A DNA stretch of 64,000 nt from an uncultured Pelagibacteraceae bacterium (GCA_902582315.1 CACHRP010000001.1:62001-126000), one strand, 5' to 3'. Counted from the stretch's first letter, positions 27,097 to 36,324 are shown. A program made the numbers and translations. Notes: generated by a model from the sequence alone, not told the origin.

Positions 27097-27969
27097 ATGC
27101 ACGCAGGTATAATATTTTTTTTAGTCATTTTAGGTTCAATACTTTTCCATATTTTTACACCTTGGTATTGGACTGATATTGCATCAAACTGGAAAGGAAT
27201 GGACGACACTATAACTCTCACCTTTTGGGTAGGTGGAGGAGTATTTGTAGCTGTTTGTCTTTTCATGATTTATTGCGTTTTTAAGTATTCTTATAAAGAA
27301 GATAGAAAAGCAGAGTATAAACCTGAAGATAAAAAATTAGAAAAAATTTTAACAGTAGCCACTACACTTGGAGTTGCAGCACTACTTGCTCCAGGATTAA
27401 TAATTTGGAACCAATATGTAAACGTTCCAAAAAACTCAATTGAGATAGATGTCATGGCATGGCAATGGGGCTGGCAATATAGACTGCCTGGCAATGATGG
27501 AAAACTCGGCACTACAAAAGTTGTAAATATAAATGACGATAACCCATTTGGTATCAACCTAGACGATCCTTACGGGAGAGACGATGTAATGGTGCAAAGT
27601 GATATAATTAATTTAGAAAATAATAGACCAGTAAAAATTTTATTAAGATCTGTAGATGTGCTTCATAATTGGTACGTGCCTCAATTTAGAGCAAAGATGG
27701 ATGCTGTGCCTGGAGTTGTAACATATTATTGGTTTGAGCCTAACAAAGTGGGTGAATATGAAGTTTTATGTGCTGAATATTGCGGCGTCGGTCATTATGC
27801 AATGAGAGGTGGGGTAGAGGTGCAAGATCCTAATAGTTACCAAGAATGGTTGGGAGAACAAGAAACCTTCTCAGACCTTTTAGCTAAGCAAAACAAGGAA
27901 ATTGAGACAAAAAAGGTCGCAAAAAATAATTCAAATATTGAAAAAGTTATATATAAAGAGGAAAAATAA
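27097..27969 (+). CDS. coxB: Cytochrome c oxidase subunit II (CuA-containing)
   Basis: Receives electrons from cytochrome c through a binuclear CuA centre. Two N-terminal transmembrane helices are visible (near residues 3-20 and 45-65, with more hydrophobic sequence around 85-105). The periplasmic domain has AWQWGWQYRLPG, VLHNWYVPQF (CuA His) and CAEYCGVGHYAM with Cys225, Cys229, His and Met ligands. The complete CuA site shows this is a cytochrome c rather than quinol oxidase. It is first in the coxBAC-ctaB run; 290 residues is normal. Confidence 0.97.
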   Translation: MHAGIIFFLVILGSILFHIFTPWYWTDIASNWKGMDDTITLTFWVGGGVFVAVCLFMIYCVFKYSYKEDRKAEYKPEDKKLEKILTVATTLGVAALLAPGLIIWNQYVNVPKNSIEIDVMAWQWGWQYRLPGNDGKLGTTKVVNINDDNPFGINLDDPYGRDDVMVQSDIINLENNRPVKILLRSVDVLHNWYVPQFRAKMDAVPGVVTYYWFEPNKVGEYEVLCAEYCGVGHYAMRGGVEVQDPNSYQEWLGEQETFSDLLAKQNKEIETKKVAKNNSNIEKVIYKEEK

Positions 27970-27971
27970 TT

Positions 27972-29807
27972 ATGTCTGACGAATACGAAAATAAATCTGG
28001 TTATCAAGCACAATCATCAGAAGCACTTACAGGTTCTGCGGGTTCAGCTCCAGATATGGACTATGTAAGACCGGCTGAGTTACCAGAACAAGATTTATAC
28101 CACGGTCATACTTTTTTAACTAAATGGGTTTTTTGTCAGGATGCAAAAGTAATTGGAGTACAATATTTTTTAACTGCTGTTTTTACTGGAATTGTGGGTT
28201 TAATTTTATCTTGGTTAATGAGATTACAATTAGGTTTTCCAGGGCTAGCAGGATTTATAACTGCCGAACACTATTATCAGTTTGTAACAATGCATGGAAT
28301 GATAATGGTAGTTTATTTTTTAACTGCCTTGTTTTTAGGAGGCTTTGGAAATTATTTAATACCGTTGATGGTTGGTGCAAGAGATATGGTTTTTCCATAT
28401 GTTAACATGTTAAGTTTTTGGATGTTCTTTGTTGCAGTAGCAATTTTAATGGCAAGCTTCTTTGTACCAGGAGGTCCAACTGGAGCAGGCTGGACACTAT
28501 ATCCTCCACAAACTATTTTAGAGGGTACACCAGGTTCAGGAATGGGTATTCTGCTAATGTTGATCTCTTTGGCTCTTTTTGTAATTGGTTTCACTATGGG
28601 TGGACTAAATTATATGATCACTGTCTTACAAGCTAGAACAAGAGGTATGACTTTAATGAGAATGCCTCTAACTGTATGGGGAATTTTTACAGCAACTGTT
28701 TTAGCGATGTTAGCATTCCCAGCTTTACTAGTAAGTGCAATAATGATGACACTGGATAAAGTTATTGGAACAAGTTTCTTTATGCCTACAATTTTAAAAG
28801 CTGGTGAAGTTTTGGAATATGGTGGAGGAAGTCCAATTTTATTTCAACATTTATTTTGGTTTTTTGGTCACCCAGAAGTTTATATTGTGGCATTGCCTGC
28901 TTTTGGTATCGTTTCAGATTTAATTTCAGTTCATGCAAGAAAAAATATTTTTGGATATAGAATGATGGTTTGGGCAATTGTCGGAATTGGTGCTTTGAGC
29001 TTTTTCGTTTGGGCGCATCATATGTATGTAAGCGGGATGAACCCATGGTTTGGTTTCTTTTTTGCTACCACAACACTCATAATAGCAGTACCGACCGCTA
29101 TGAAAGTTTATAACTGGATTTTGACATTGTGGAGAGGAAACATAAGAATTAATACAGTAATGCTTTGGTGTTTAGGATTTATAGTAACATTTGTTAATGG
29201 AGGTATAACTGGTATATTTTTAGGAAATGTTTCCGTTGATGTTCCATTATCAGACACTTATTTCGTTGTAGCTCATTTCCATATGGTAATGGGTATAGCC
29301 CCGGTTATGGTTATCATGGGAGCGGTATATCATTGGTTTCCATTAATAACTGGAAGATTATTAAATGAGACTTTAGGTAAATGGCACTTTTGGGCAACAT
29401 TCTTAGGCGCTTATTCGATATACTTCCCAATGCATTATCTAGGATTTATAGGGGTTCCAAGAAGGTATTATGAAATGTATGACAGTCCGTATATGACTTC
29501 AGCTGTAGGAATGAATGAATTTATTAGTTTAGCTGCTTTCTTAGTAGGTGCAGCACAATTTATTTTGATCTTTAATATAATTAAAACTTTAAAGACTGGA
29601 AAACCAGCTCCTAAAAATCCATGGAAAGCAAATTCTTTAGAGTGGCATACTTCAACACAGCCACCTGAACATGGAAATTTTGGTGAAAGATTGCCTGTGG
29701 TTCACAGATGGCCGTATGATTTCAGTGTGCCTGGGGCTAAAGATGATTTTATACCTCAAACTACTCCTCCAAGTGAAGTGGTTCATACTAAAGTGGAGAA
29801 AACATAA
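27972..29807 (+). CDS. coxA: Cytochrome c oxidase subunit I (aa3-type, A1)
   Basis: Catalytic heme-copper subunit that reduces oxygen and pumps protons. It has 611 residues and about twelve membrane helices after an unusually polar N-terminus of about 45 residues. Landmarks: GARDMVFPYVN with the D-channel Asp, WFFGHPEVYIVALP with the CuB His, the D-channel Glu and cross-linked Tyr (A1-type signature), WAHHMYVSGM with the CuB His pair, and VVAHFHMVM with the heme ligands. It begins 2 bases after coxB. All proton-channel landmarks I can check are present. Confidence 0.97.
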   Translation: MSDEYENKSGYQAQSSEALTGSAGSAPDMDYVRPAELPEQDLYHGHTFLTKWVFCQDAKVIGVQYFLTAVFTGIVGLILSWLMRLQLGFPGLAGFITAEHYYQFVTMHGMIMVVYFLTALFLGGFGNYLIPLMVGARDMVFPYVNMLSFWMFFVAVAILMASFFVPGGPTGAGWTLYPPQTILEGTPGSGMGILLMLISLALFVIGFTMGGLNYMITVLQARTRGMTLMRMPLTVWGIFTATVLAMLAFPALLVSAIMMTLDKVIGTSFFMPTILKAGEVLEYGGGSPILFQHLFWFFGHPEVYIVALPAFGIVSDLISVHARKNIFGYRMMVWAIVGIGALSFFVWAHHMYVSGMNPWFGFFFATTTLIIAVPTAMKVYNWILTLWRGNIRINTVMLWCLGFIVTFVNGGITGIFLGNVSVDVPLSDTYFVVAHFHMVMGIAPVMVIMGAVYHWFPLITGRLLNETLGKWHFWATFLGAYSIYFPMHYLGFIGVPRRYYEMYDSPYMTSAVGMNEFISLAAFLVGAAQFILIFNIIKTLKTGKPAPKNPWKANSLEWHTSTQPPEHGNFGERLPVVHRWPYDFSVPGAKDDFIPQTTPPSEVVHTKVEKT

Positions 29808-29822
29808 TCAAAGATTTATAAA

Positions 29823-30536
29823 ATGTCAGATCCTAAAATAGATGGCTTTGAATTAAAACCAGGTTTTAGAGGTATGGCATCTGATACTGGATCAGACCAG
29901 ACAATGTTCAAAGGTGTTCATTGGGGTAAAGCAATGATGTGGATATTCCTTCTGAGCGATACATTTGTATTTAGTTGTTTTTTAATTGCATATATGAAAG
30001 GAAGAGGTTCAACTCCAGTCGAATGGCCAAATCCAAGTGAAGTATTTGCATTAGAAGCATTTGGTGTGCCAGTTCCTTTATTACTGATCGCACTTATGAC
30101 GTTCGTTTTAATTACAAGTAGTGGGACAATGGCTCTAGCAGTTAAGTATGGATACGAGAAAAACAGAAAAATGTGTGGCTGGCTTGTTCTTGCAACTGCT
30201 ATTGGTGGACTGACATTCGTAGGTATGCAAGCATATGAATGGTCAAAACTTATTCATGAAGGTGTAAGACCTTGGGAAAATCCATTTGGAGCTGCACAGT
30301 TTGGTTCTTTCTTTTTTATGATAACTGGTTTTCACGGCACCCACGTATCAATTGGTGTAATTTTCTTGTTTATATATGCATACAAGGTATTTGCAGGTCA
30401 TTACGAGAATGGTGGTAAAAGAGGTTGGTTTACAACTATGAAAGGGGATTATGTTGAAATAGAAATTCTAGGTTTATATTGGCACTTTGTTGATTTAGTG
30501 TGGGTTTTTATTTTTGCATTTTTCTACTTATGGTAA
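29823..30536 (+). CDS. coxC: Cytochrome c oxidase subunit III
   Basis: Structural membrane subunit of the aa3 oxidase with about seven helices in 237 residues, stabilising subunit I. Landmarks are WIFLLSDTFVFSCFLIAY near residue 40, MQAYEWSKLIHEG near 133, FFMITGFHGTHVSIGVIFLF with the conserved His/Glu surroundings, and the terminal EILGLYWHFVDLVWVFIF. It lies 15 bases after coxA. It is distinct from the subunit III-like protein at 26137. Confidence 0.95.
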   Translation: MSDPKIDGFELKPGFRGMASDTGSDQTMFKGVHWGKAMMWIFLLSDTFVFSCFLIAYMKGRGSTPVEWPNPSEVFALEAFGVPVPLLLIALMTFVLITSSGTMALAVKYGYEKNRKMCGWLVLATAIGGLTFVGMQAYEWSKLIHEGVRPWENPFGAAQFGSFFFMITGFHGTHVSIGVIFLFIYAYKVFAGHYENGGKRGWFTTMKGDYVEIEILGLYWHFVDLVWVFIFAFFYLW

Positions 30537-30547
30537 AATAATTTTAT

Positions 30548-30907
30548 ATGGATGATACAAATCAAATAAACGAAAAAGATAAGAAACCAGTAGAATCAAC
30601 GCATAAAATAGGTATTTATTTATGGATCTGGGGCCTACTTTTTGTACTAAGTTTTTTCTCTTATATGGTTGACTGGTATCAGTTTCAAGGAATGTTGAGA
30701 TGGTCTTTGATTTTATTTTTTATGTTTGCAAAAGCCGGACTAATAATGGCATTCTTTATGCATCTATTTTGGGAAAGATATGCGTTAGTTAACGTATTGT
30801 TATGGCCGATGACCGCAATAGCCTGTTTTGTATTTTTAATGGCTGCAGAATTTGAATATACTTTATTTTCAAGAATGTTTTATTTCTTTGTTGGAGGAGG
30901 TGCGTAA
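30548..30907 (+). CDS. Cytochrome c oxidase subunit IV family protein
   Basis: A 119-residue membrane protein with three hydrophobic helices after a polar N-terminus. KIGIYLWIWGLLFVLSFFSY and FMFAKAGLIMAFFMHLFWER resemble the prokaryotic subunit IV (CtaF/CyoD-type) family, where the K/A-x2-H-x-MH motif of helix two is conserved. It directly follows coxC and precedes another small membrane protein by zero bases, as expected for an accessory oxidase subunit. Confidence 0.8.
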   Translation: MDDTNQINEKDKKPVESTHKIGIYLWIWGLLFVLSFFSYMVDWYQFQGMLRWSLILFFMFAKAGLIMAFFMHLFWERYALVNVLLWPMTAIACFVFLMAAEFEYTLFSRMFYFFVGGGA

Positions 30908-31171
30908 ATGGACGGTTATACAATCTTAGCAGGATTATTAATATTTTTTGGTTTTTTTATCTACATCACATGGTTTGGATATTCTGTAAAAGTCGAAAAC
31001 GAAAAAGAAGAGGGGCCAAATATTAAACTTAACCCATATGATCAGCTTCCATTGCACAGAAAAATAATAGATAAAAAAAATAATAAAGTTGGAATTTTTG
31101 ATTTAGGAAACCACATCCTTATTATTGGTCTTATTTTAATAGTAATTTTTGTATCACTTAATGTCGACTAA
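30908..31171 (+). CDS. Small membrane protein in the cytochrome oxidase operon
   Basis: An 87-residue protein with one hydrophobic helix at each end (about residues 5-25 and 66-84) and a charged middle section with VENEKEEGPNIKLNPYDQLP. I do not recognise the family. It starts directly after the subunit IV stop and ends two bases before heme O synthase, in the position where other alphaproteobacteria carry oxidase assembly genes such as ctaG. It has no Cys or His-rich motif that would suggest copper handling. A small accessory subunit is the simplest guess. Confidence 0.75.
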   Translation: MDGYTILAGLLIFFGFFIYITWFGYSVKVENEKEEGPNIKLNPYDQLPLHRKIIDKKNNKVGIFDLGNHILIIGLILIVIFVSLNVD

Positions 31172-31173
31172 AA

Positions 31174-32085
31174 GTGAGTACAAATATTTTAAAAAAAAAA
31201 TCTGTTTCAATTAACTTTTCATCTTATTTAAAATCTCTAATTTTATTAATGAAGCCAAGGGTAATGTCTTTGGTTATATTCACTTGCGCAGTTGGATTAT
31301 TGGTATCACCGGTTAAGGTAGAATTATTTGACGCTATGATAAGTATTTTTTTCGTTGCTGTTGGAGCTGGCGCAGCGGGTACATTAAACATGTGGTATGA
31401 GGCAGATCTCGATAAATTAATGTCTAGAACATGTTTAAGACCAATTCCAACAGGTAAAATTGAAAAAAAGGATGCATTATTGTTTGGTGTTGCACTATCA
31501 TTTATTTCAGTTTTTGGTTTGTATTATTTTTCAAATTTAATATCTGCATCTTTATTGCTTTTAACGATAGTCTTTTACGTTTTTGTTTACACTGTTTGGT
31601 TAAAAAGAAAAACTCCGCAAAATATTGTAATTGGTGGAGCTTCTGGCGCCTTACCACCTGTAATAGGTTGGACAATTGCAACAAATTCACTAACATTTGA
31701 ACCAATTACATTATTTTTAATTATATTTTATTGGACGCCGTCGCACTTTTGGGCATTAAGTTTGTATAAAGCTAAAGATTACGAAAAGGCAAAAATCCCA
31801 ATGCTTCCAAATACTAATGGAGTAGAGGAAACTAAAAAGAAAATCTTTATTTATTCACTTTTTATGCTTCCGGTAATAATTTTACCTTATTATATTGGCT
31901 TTAGTGGAAAATTATTCTTGATAGCATCATTAGTTTTAACAATTTATTATAATTACATTTGTTATGATCTTCTTAAATTTAAAAAGAATAAATTTGAGGT
32001 AAAAAAGGCAAAAAAAGTTTTCTCTTACTCAATATTTTATTTGTTTTTAATATTTGTTTTATTTTTGATAGATAAATTAATCTAA
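31174..32085 (+). CDS. ctaB: Protoheme IX farnesyltransferase (heme O synthase)
   Basis: UbiA-superfamily membrane enzyme converting heme B to heme O, the first step toward heme A. AAGTLNMWYEADLDKLMSRT near residues 67-86 holds the Asp-rich motif, followed by CLRPIPTGKI; PPVIGWTIATNSL and the WTPSHFWALSL motif are family-specific. It starts with GTG at 31174, two bases after the preceding stop. At 303 residues it has usual length. It ends the cox operon; heme A synthase (ctaA) is not in the window. Confidence 0.96.
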   Translation: MSTNILKKKSVSINFSSYLKSLILLMKPRVMSLVIFTCAVGLLVSPVKVELFDAMISIFFVAVGAGAAGTLNMWYEADLDKLMSRTCLRPIPTGKIEKKDALLFGVALSFISVFGLYYFSNLISASLLLLTIVFYVFVYTVWLKRKTPQNIVIGGASGALPPVIGWTIATNSLTFEPITLFLIIFYWTPSHFWALSLYKAKDYEKAKIPMLPNTNGVEETKKKIFIYSLFMLPVIILPYYIGFSGKLFLIASLVLTIYYNYICYDLLKFKKNKFEVKKAKKVFSYSIFYLFLIFVLFLIDKLI

Positions 32086-32115
32086 TTAAAAAACTACACT
32101 TAATATCATAGGAAA

Positions 32116-32131
32116 ATCAGATTTATCTGAT
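32116..32131. promoter_or_regulatory. Small hairpin upstream of thrC
   Basis: ATCAGA-TTTA-TCTGAT forms a perfect 6-base stem with a 4-base loop, ending 11 bases before the thrC start in a 57-base gap. No T run follows on the plus strand, so it is not a classic terminator of the cox operon. It could overlap the ribosome-binding region of thrC. No threonine-rich leader peptide is seen, so a classical attenuator is unlikely. Confidence 0.3.
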
Positions 32132-32142
32132 ATAAAAAAATC

Positions 32143-33516
32143 ATGGAATATTTAAGTACTAGAAATGATAAGATTAGCGAGAAATTTGAGCATATATTTA
32201 TTAAAGGACTCTCTGATGACGGCGGTTTATTTCTGCCAAAACAAATTAAAAAATTATCTGATAAAGAATTTTTAAATCTTAGAAATTTATCATATGTTGA
32301 TTTGGCTACAAAAATCATTTCTAGATTCACTGGTGATTTTTGCTCTAATGAAAAACTGCATCAAATTGTTAAAAAATCGTATTCTACATTTAACGAGCAC
32401 AATGTAGTTAAAGTTAAAAAAGTAGAGGATTTACATGTACTAGAGCTTTTTCACGGTCCTACGCTAGCTTTCAAAGATGTTGCAATGCAACTTATTGGAA
32501 ATTTTTATGAATATTACTTAAGTAAGAATACTAAAAAAATAAATATCATTGTTGCAACTTCAGGTGATACAGGAGCAGCTGCGATAGATGCAGTCAAAGG
32601 AAAAAAAAACATAAATATTTTTGTTTTACATCCAAATAATCGTATATCACCAGTCCAGAGAATGTTAATGACTACAAGTCCATCAAAAAACGTATTTAAT
32701 ATCGCCGTTGAGGGAAACTTTGACGACTGTCAAAAACTTGTTAAAGAAATGTTTTCTGACAATGAGTTTTCTAAATCTATAAACATGTCAGGTGTAAATT
32801 CAATCAATTGGGCCAGAATAGTTGCACAAACAGTCTATTATTTTTTTTGCTATTTTAAATTAGATGCACAAGAAAAAATTTCATTTTCTGTTCCTACTGG
32901 AAATTTTGGAGATGTTTACGCCGGATATTTGGCTAAGAAAATGGGCCTTCCCATAGATAAGTTGTTAGTAGCAACAAATGAAAATGATATTCTTCACAGA
33001 GCAATATCAAAAGGTGATTATAAAGCAAATAAGGTTCAAGAGACAATTTCTCCAAGTATGGATATTCAGGTTGCAAGTAATTTTGAGAGATTATTATTTG
33101 ATATTTATAACGAGGATTCAAACAAAGTTGTTGAAATAATGAATAATATTAAAAGCAATAAATTCAACTTAGATCAAAGTTCATTAAAAAAAATACAAAA
33201 CGATTTTATTTCTGAAAGTCTTAATGAAAAAGAAATCTTAGATACAATTAAGAGTATATATAAAAATAGTGGTATTATAATTGATCCTCATACTGCTATA
33301 GGAGCTGGGGCAGTAAAAAAACATAACGGGAAAAATTATGTTGTTTTAGCAACTGCTCACCCAAGTAAATTTCCTGATGCTATTTTCAAAGCAATTGGTA
33401 AAAAAGAGGAATTACCAAGTCATCTTAAGAGCATATTAAATCAAAAAGAACAATATGTAGTATTTAAAAACAATATACAAAGTTTGAAATCCTATATAAA
33501 AAAAAATTCCGCATGA
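32143..33516 (+). CDS. thrC: Threonine synthase
   Basis: PLP enzyme converting O-phosphohomoserine to threonine. The N-terminal YLSTRNDK and GLSDDGGLFLPK segments, the PLP Lys in LFHGPTLAFKDVAMQLIGNF near residues 103-122, TSGDTGAAAIDAVKGK and the phosphate-binding VPTGNFGDVYAGY are all present. It is 457 residues, the enterobacterial/yeast-like form. thrB, which makes its substrate, lies about 900 bases away on the other strand (34412-35380). It overlaps the peroxiredoxin gene by 4 bases. Confidence 0.97.
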   Translation: MEYLSTRNDKISEKFEHIFIKGLSDDGGLFLPKQIKKLSDKEFLNLRNLSYVDLATKIISRFTGDFCSNEKLHQIVKKSYSTFNEHNVVKVKKVEDLHVLELFHGPTLAFKDVAMQLIGNFYEYYLSKNTKKINIIVATSGDTGAAAIDAVKGKKNINIFVLHPNNRISPVQRMLMTTSPSKNVFNIAVEGNFDDCQKLVKEMFSDNEFSKSINMSGVNSINWARIVAQTVYYFFCYFKLDAQEKISFSVPTGNFGDVYAGYLAKKMGLPIDKLLVATNENDILHRAISKGDYKANKVQETISPSMDIQVASNFERLLFDIYNEDSNKVVEIMNNIKSNKFNLDQSSLKKIQNDFISESLNEKEILDTIKSIYKNSGIIIDPHTAIGAGAVKKHNGKNYVVLATAHPSKFPDAIFKAIGKKEELPSHLKSILNQKEQYVVFKNNIQSLKSYIKKNSA

Positions 33517-33998
33517 AGTTAAAGATTAAAGACATCATTCCTGATGTTGAAGTTTTTCAACTTATAAACAATGAGCCAGTGAAAATTAGAGTTAAAAATA
33601 TGTTTCAAGAAAAAAAATCTATATTACTTGGCATGCCTGGTGCTTTTACATCTGTTTGCTCTTCAAAGCATCTTCCAGGATATTTAAATAATATTGATCG
33701 ATTTAAATCTAAAGGGATCGAATTAATTGCTTGTATTGCTGTAAATGATCCTTTTGTAATGAATGCGTGGGGAAAAAAACAAAATGTTCATGAAAATATT
33801 TTAATGTTGGGAGATCCTTTCTTAACTTTTACAAAATCTATAGGAGCTGAGGTTGATAAATCTGGCAGAGGTCTTGGAATTCGATCAAATAGATATACCA
33901 TGTTGATTGAAGATAATAAAATTTTACAAATCCAAGAAGAAAAAGAAACAGGAATGTGTGAAATCTCGGCCGCAGAAAATTTTCTAAATTTAATTTAG
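33513..33998 (+). CDS. Peroxiredoxin, type II (Prx5-like)
   Basis: Thiol peroxidase reducing hydrogen peroxide and alkyl hydroperoxides. The peroxidatic Cys49 lies in GMPGAFTSVCSSKHLPGY and a second Cys74 in LIACIAVNDPFVMNAWGK; this Cys spacing is the pattern of plant and bacterial type II peroxiredoxins. At 161 residues it is full length with no signal peptide, so cytoplasmic. Translationally coupled to thrC by a 4-base overlap; its end overlaps rnhA on the other strand by 9 bases. Confidence 0.93.
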   Translation: MKLKIKDIIPDVEVFQLINNEPVKIRVKNMFQEKKSILLGMPGAFTSVCSSKHLPGYLNNIDRFKSKGIELIACIAVNDPFVMNAWGKKQNVHENILMLGDPFLTFTKSIGAEVDKSGRGLGIRSNRYTMLIEDNKILQIQEEKETGMCEISAAENFLNLI

Positions 33999-34415
33999 GT
34001 TTGCTGCTTTTTTAGCAATTAAATCGACTTCATTATTTAATTGATCTGTTGAGTGACCCTTAACCCAGGACCATTTAATGTTAAAATTTTCAACTAAACT
34101 ATCTAATTCTTTCCATAGTTCTATATTTTTGACTTCTTGCTTTTTTGCAGTTTTCCAACCATTTTTTTTCCAATTATTTATCCATTCTGTAATTCCCAAT
34201 TTAACGTATTTTGAATCTGTAATGATTTCTATCTCTGAATTAATTTCAAGAGTTTTTAAAGCTTCAATTGGTGCTAATAGTTCCATCCTGTTATTGGTTG
34301 TATTTTTCTGGTTTCCAGAAATAATTTTTTTTTCTTTATTGATAATAATTATAGCAGCCCAACCCCCGTTGCCTGGATTTTCTAAACATGAACCGTCTGT
34401 ATAAATCTTTATCAT
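33990..34415 (-). CDS. rnhA: Ribonuclease HI
   Basis: Degrades the RNA strand of RNA-DNA hybrids. Catalytic residues fit: Asp7 in IYTDGSCLENPGNGGW, Glu45 in NNRMELLAPIEAL, Asp67 in ITDSKYV and an Asp in NNEVDLIAKKAA near the end. WVKGHSTDQLNNE carries the conserved His loop. At 141 residues it is of minimal normal length. It overlaps thrB by 4 bases and is the last gene of the crt-blh-ispH-thrB run. A second RNase H (rnhB) is at 50040. Confidence 0.96.
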   Translation of the reverse strand: MIKIYTDGSCLENPGNGGWAAIIIINKEKKIISGNQKNTTNNRMELLAPIEALKTLEINSEIEIITDSKYVKLGITEWINNWKKNGWKTAKKQEVKNIELWKELDSLVENFNIKWSWVKGHSTDQLNNEVDLIAKKAANLN

Positions 34416-35380
34416 TTTATATAATTTTTAAAATCGTATAAATTATTATGAAAAATAAGTTTTTTAAAATATTCTTTTGGGTCTTTTACTTTTATTAATG
34501 CTGTTTTTGGAGTGTTAAGAAAATCATATGATCTTGTCAACAAATACCTAAGTGCTGAACCTTTACAAAGAATATTAAAATTATTCTTTTCAGATGAATT
34601 TAATTTTCTTATTTTTTGATATCCTTTTAAAAGATTAGAGGATTTATTAAGGTCAAGAAAATATTGACTCTTCTTTTTTTTAAAACATATAGCATTAATA
34701 CAAGTAGCTAGTTCATATGCATAAAAATCTGTTGAAGAAAAGTAAAAATCTATAAAACCATAAAATTTTTTTCTAAAAAAGAATATATTATCTATGAAAA
34801 GATCAGCGTGTATAACGCCTTGAGGTAATTTTTTTGGCCAATTTTTTTCAATATTATAAATATTTTCCTCTATTATATTTTTGAAGTTTTTTGATAGCTT
34901 GTTAATTCTTTTATCAATCTTTTTATTTAACTTGGACCATGATTTTACACCTAATGAGTTTTTTCTATGCAAGTTTAATTTCTTTGAGGCTCTATGTAAG
35001 ATCGCTATATTCTTTCCCAAAATATAACAATCTTTTGGTGTTAAATTTTTTTTATCATTACCCTGCAAAAAACTTACAAGACAAGCTTTTTTTTTCTTAA
35101 TATTGAAAAGATAACTATTTTTTTTTGTTTTTATGGGTCTTGGGCAATTGATGTTTAAGTTTGAAAGCCCTGACATAAGCTTCATAAAAAATGGCAGATC
35201 TTTAGTTTTTACCCGTTTTTCAAAAATTGTTAAAACAAACTTTGTGCTATTAAATTTGACTATATAGTTAGTATTTTCTATTCCTTTTTTAATGCCTATT
35301 ACCTGATTAATTGAGCCAAGATTAAAAATACTTTCTATTTTTTTTATATCCTTAGAATTTATTTTTGTAAAAACTGCCAT
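34412..35380 (-). CDS. thrB: Homoserine kinase (ThrB, choline kinase-like fold)
   Basis: Phosphorylates homoserine to give the substrate of threonine synthase. It belongs to the aminoglycoside/choline kinase-like group rather than the GHMP kinases: QVIGIKKGIENTNYIVKFNS near the N-terminus, the catalytic loop GVIHADLFIDNIFF near residues 188-201, then FIDFYFSS. At 322 residues it fits the alphaproteobacterial ThrB family. It abuts ispH by one base and overlaps rnhA by 4 bases. Confidence 0.92.
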   Translation of the reverse strand: MAVFTKINSKDIKKIESIFNLGSINQVIGIKKGIENTNYIVKFNSTKFVLTIFEKRVKTKDLPFFMKLMSGLSNLNINCPRPIKTKKNSYLFNIKKKKACLVSFLQGNDKKNLTPKDCYILGKNIAILHRASKKLNLHRKNSLGVKSWSKLNKKIDKRINKLSKNFKNIIEENIYNIEKNWPKKLPQGVIHADLFIDNIFFFRKKFYGFIDFYFSSTDFYAYELATCINAICFKKKKSQYFLDLNKSSNLLKGYQKIRKLNSSEKNNFNILCKGSALRYLLTRSYDFLNTPKTALIKVKDPKEYFKKLIFHNNLYDFKNYIK

Positions 35381-36324
35381 TAATTTAATTTTCCAGGAAT
35401 TTTGAAAGTTACGTCTTCTTTTACAATTTCAACCTCTTCGACAGAAATATTATATTTTTTTTTTATCTGATCTAAAAACTGTTCCACTAATACTTCTGGT
35501 GCAGATGCACCCGAAGAGATACCTATGCTCTTACACTTATCAATTTTATCAAATGGTACATCGCTTTCTGAATGTAGGAGGATAGAATTTTCACAACCTG
35601 AATTTTTTGCAACCTCTACCAGTCTTAAAGAATTCGATGAATTTCTACTTCCAATAACAAAAAACATATCACATTTGTTAGCGATTTTTTTAACTGCAGC
35701 TTGTCTATTAGTAGTCGCATAACAGATATCTTCTTTTTTTGGTTCTCTTATCTCTGGAAATTTTTTCTTTAATCCGTCAACTATATCCTTTGTATCGTCA
35801 ACGGACAGAGTTGTCTGAGTAATAAACGCTAATTTTTTATTATTCTTTTTAGTATACTTATCCACATCATCTAAACTTTGAATTAGATCTATACCATCAG
35901 ATGGAATTTGACCCATAGTTCCTATTACTTCAGGATGATTTTTATGGCCAATCAAAAGAACATGTGATCCATTTTTATATAAATTTTCAGCTTCTCTATG
36001 TACCTTGGTAACGAGTGGACATGTTGCATCAATATATTCCATATTTAGTTCTTTTGCTTCATTAGGGATTTTTTTTGGTACACCGTGAGCAGAAAATATT
36101 ACTGGTCTAGATTTGTCTTTGATTTCATCCAATTCCTCAACAAATATGGCTCCAATTTTTTTTAAGCTCTCAACAACATGTTTATTATGAACAATTTCGT
36201 GTCTCACATATACTGGAGCACCATATTTTGAAATACTTTTTTTTACAATTTCAATTGCTCTATCAACACCTGCGCAGAAACCCCTTGGTGATGCCAGGTA
36301 TATTTTTAAATCGTTAATCTTCAT
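35380..36324 (-). CDS. ispH: 4-hydroxy-3-methylbut-2-enyl diphosphate reductase IspH
   Basis: Last enzyme of the MEP pathway, a 4Fe-4S protein producing IPP and DMAPP. The first cluster Cys is in SPRGFCAGVDRAIEI near residues 13-27, the second in IDATCPLVTKVHREA and the third in NKCDMFFVIGSRNSSNS context; HEIVHNKHVV and SAHGVP carry the conserved His residues. At 314 residues it is full length. It follows the carotenoid/retinal genes and a 57-residue membrane protein with overlap, so it is probably co-transcribed with the pathway that uses its product. Confidence 0.97.
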   Translation of the reverse strand: MKINDLKIYLASPRGFCAGVDRAIEIVKKSISKYGAPVYVRHEIVHNKHVVESLKKIGAIFVEELDEIKDKSRPVIFSAHGVPKKIPNEAKELNMEYIDATCPLVTKVHREAENLYKNGSHVLLIGHKNHPEVIGTMGQIPSDGIDLIQSLDDVDKYTKKNNKKLAFITQTTLSVDDTKDIVDGLKKKFPEIREPKKEDICYATTNRQAAVKKIANKCDMFFVIGSRNSSNSLRLVEVAKNSGCENSILLHSESDVPFDKIDKCKSIGISSGASAPEVLVEQFLDQIKKKYNISVEEVEIVKEDVTFKIPGKLN

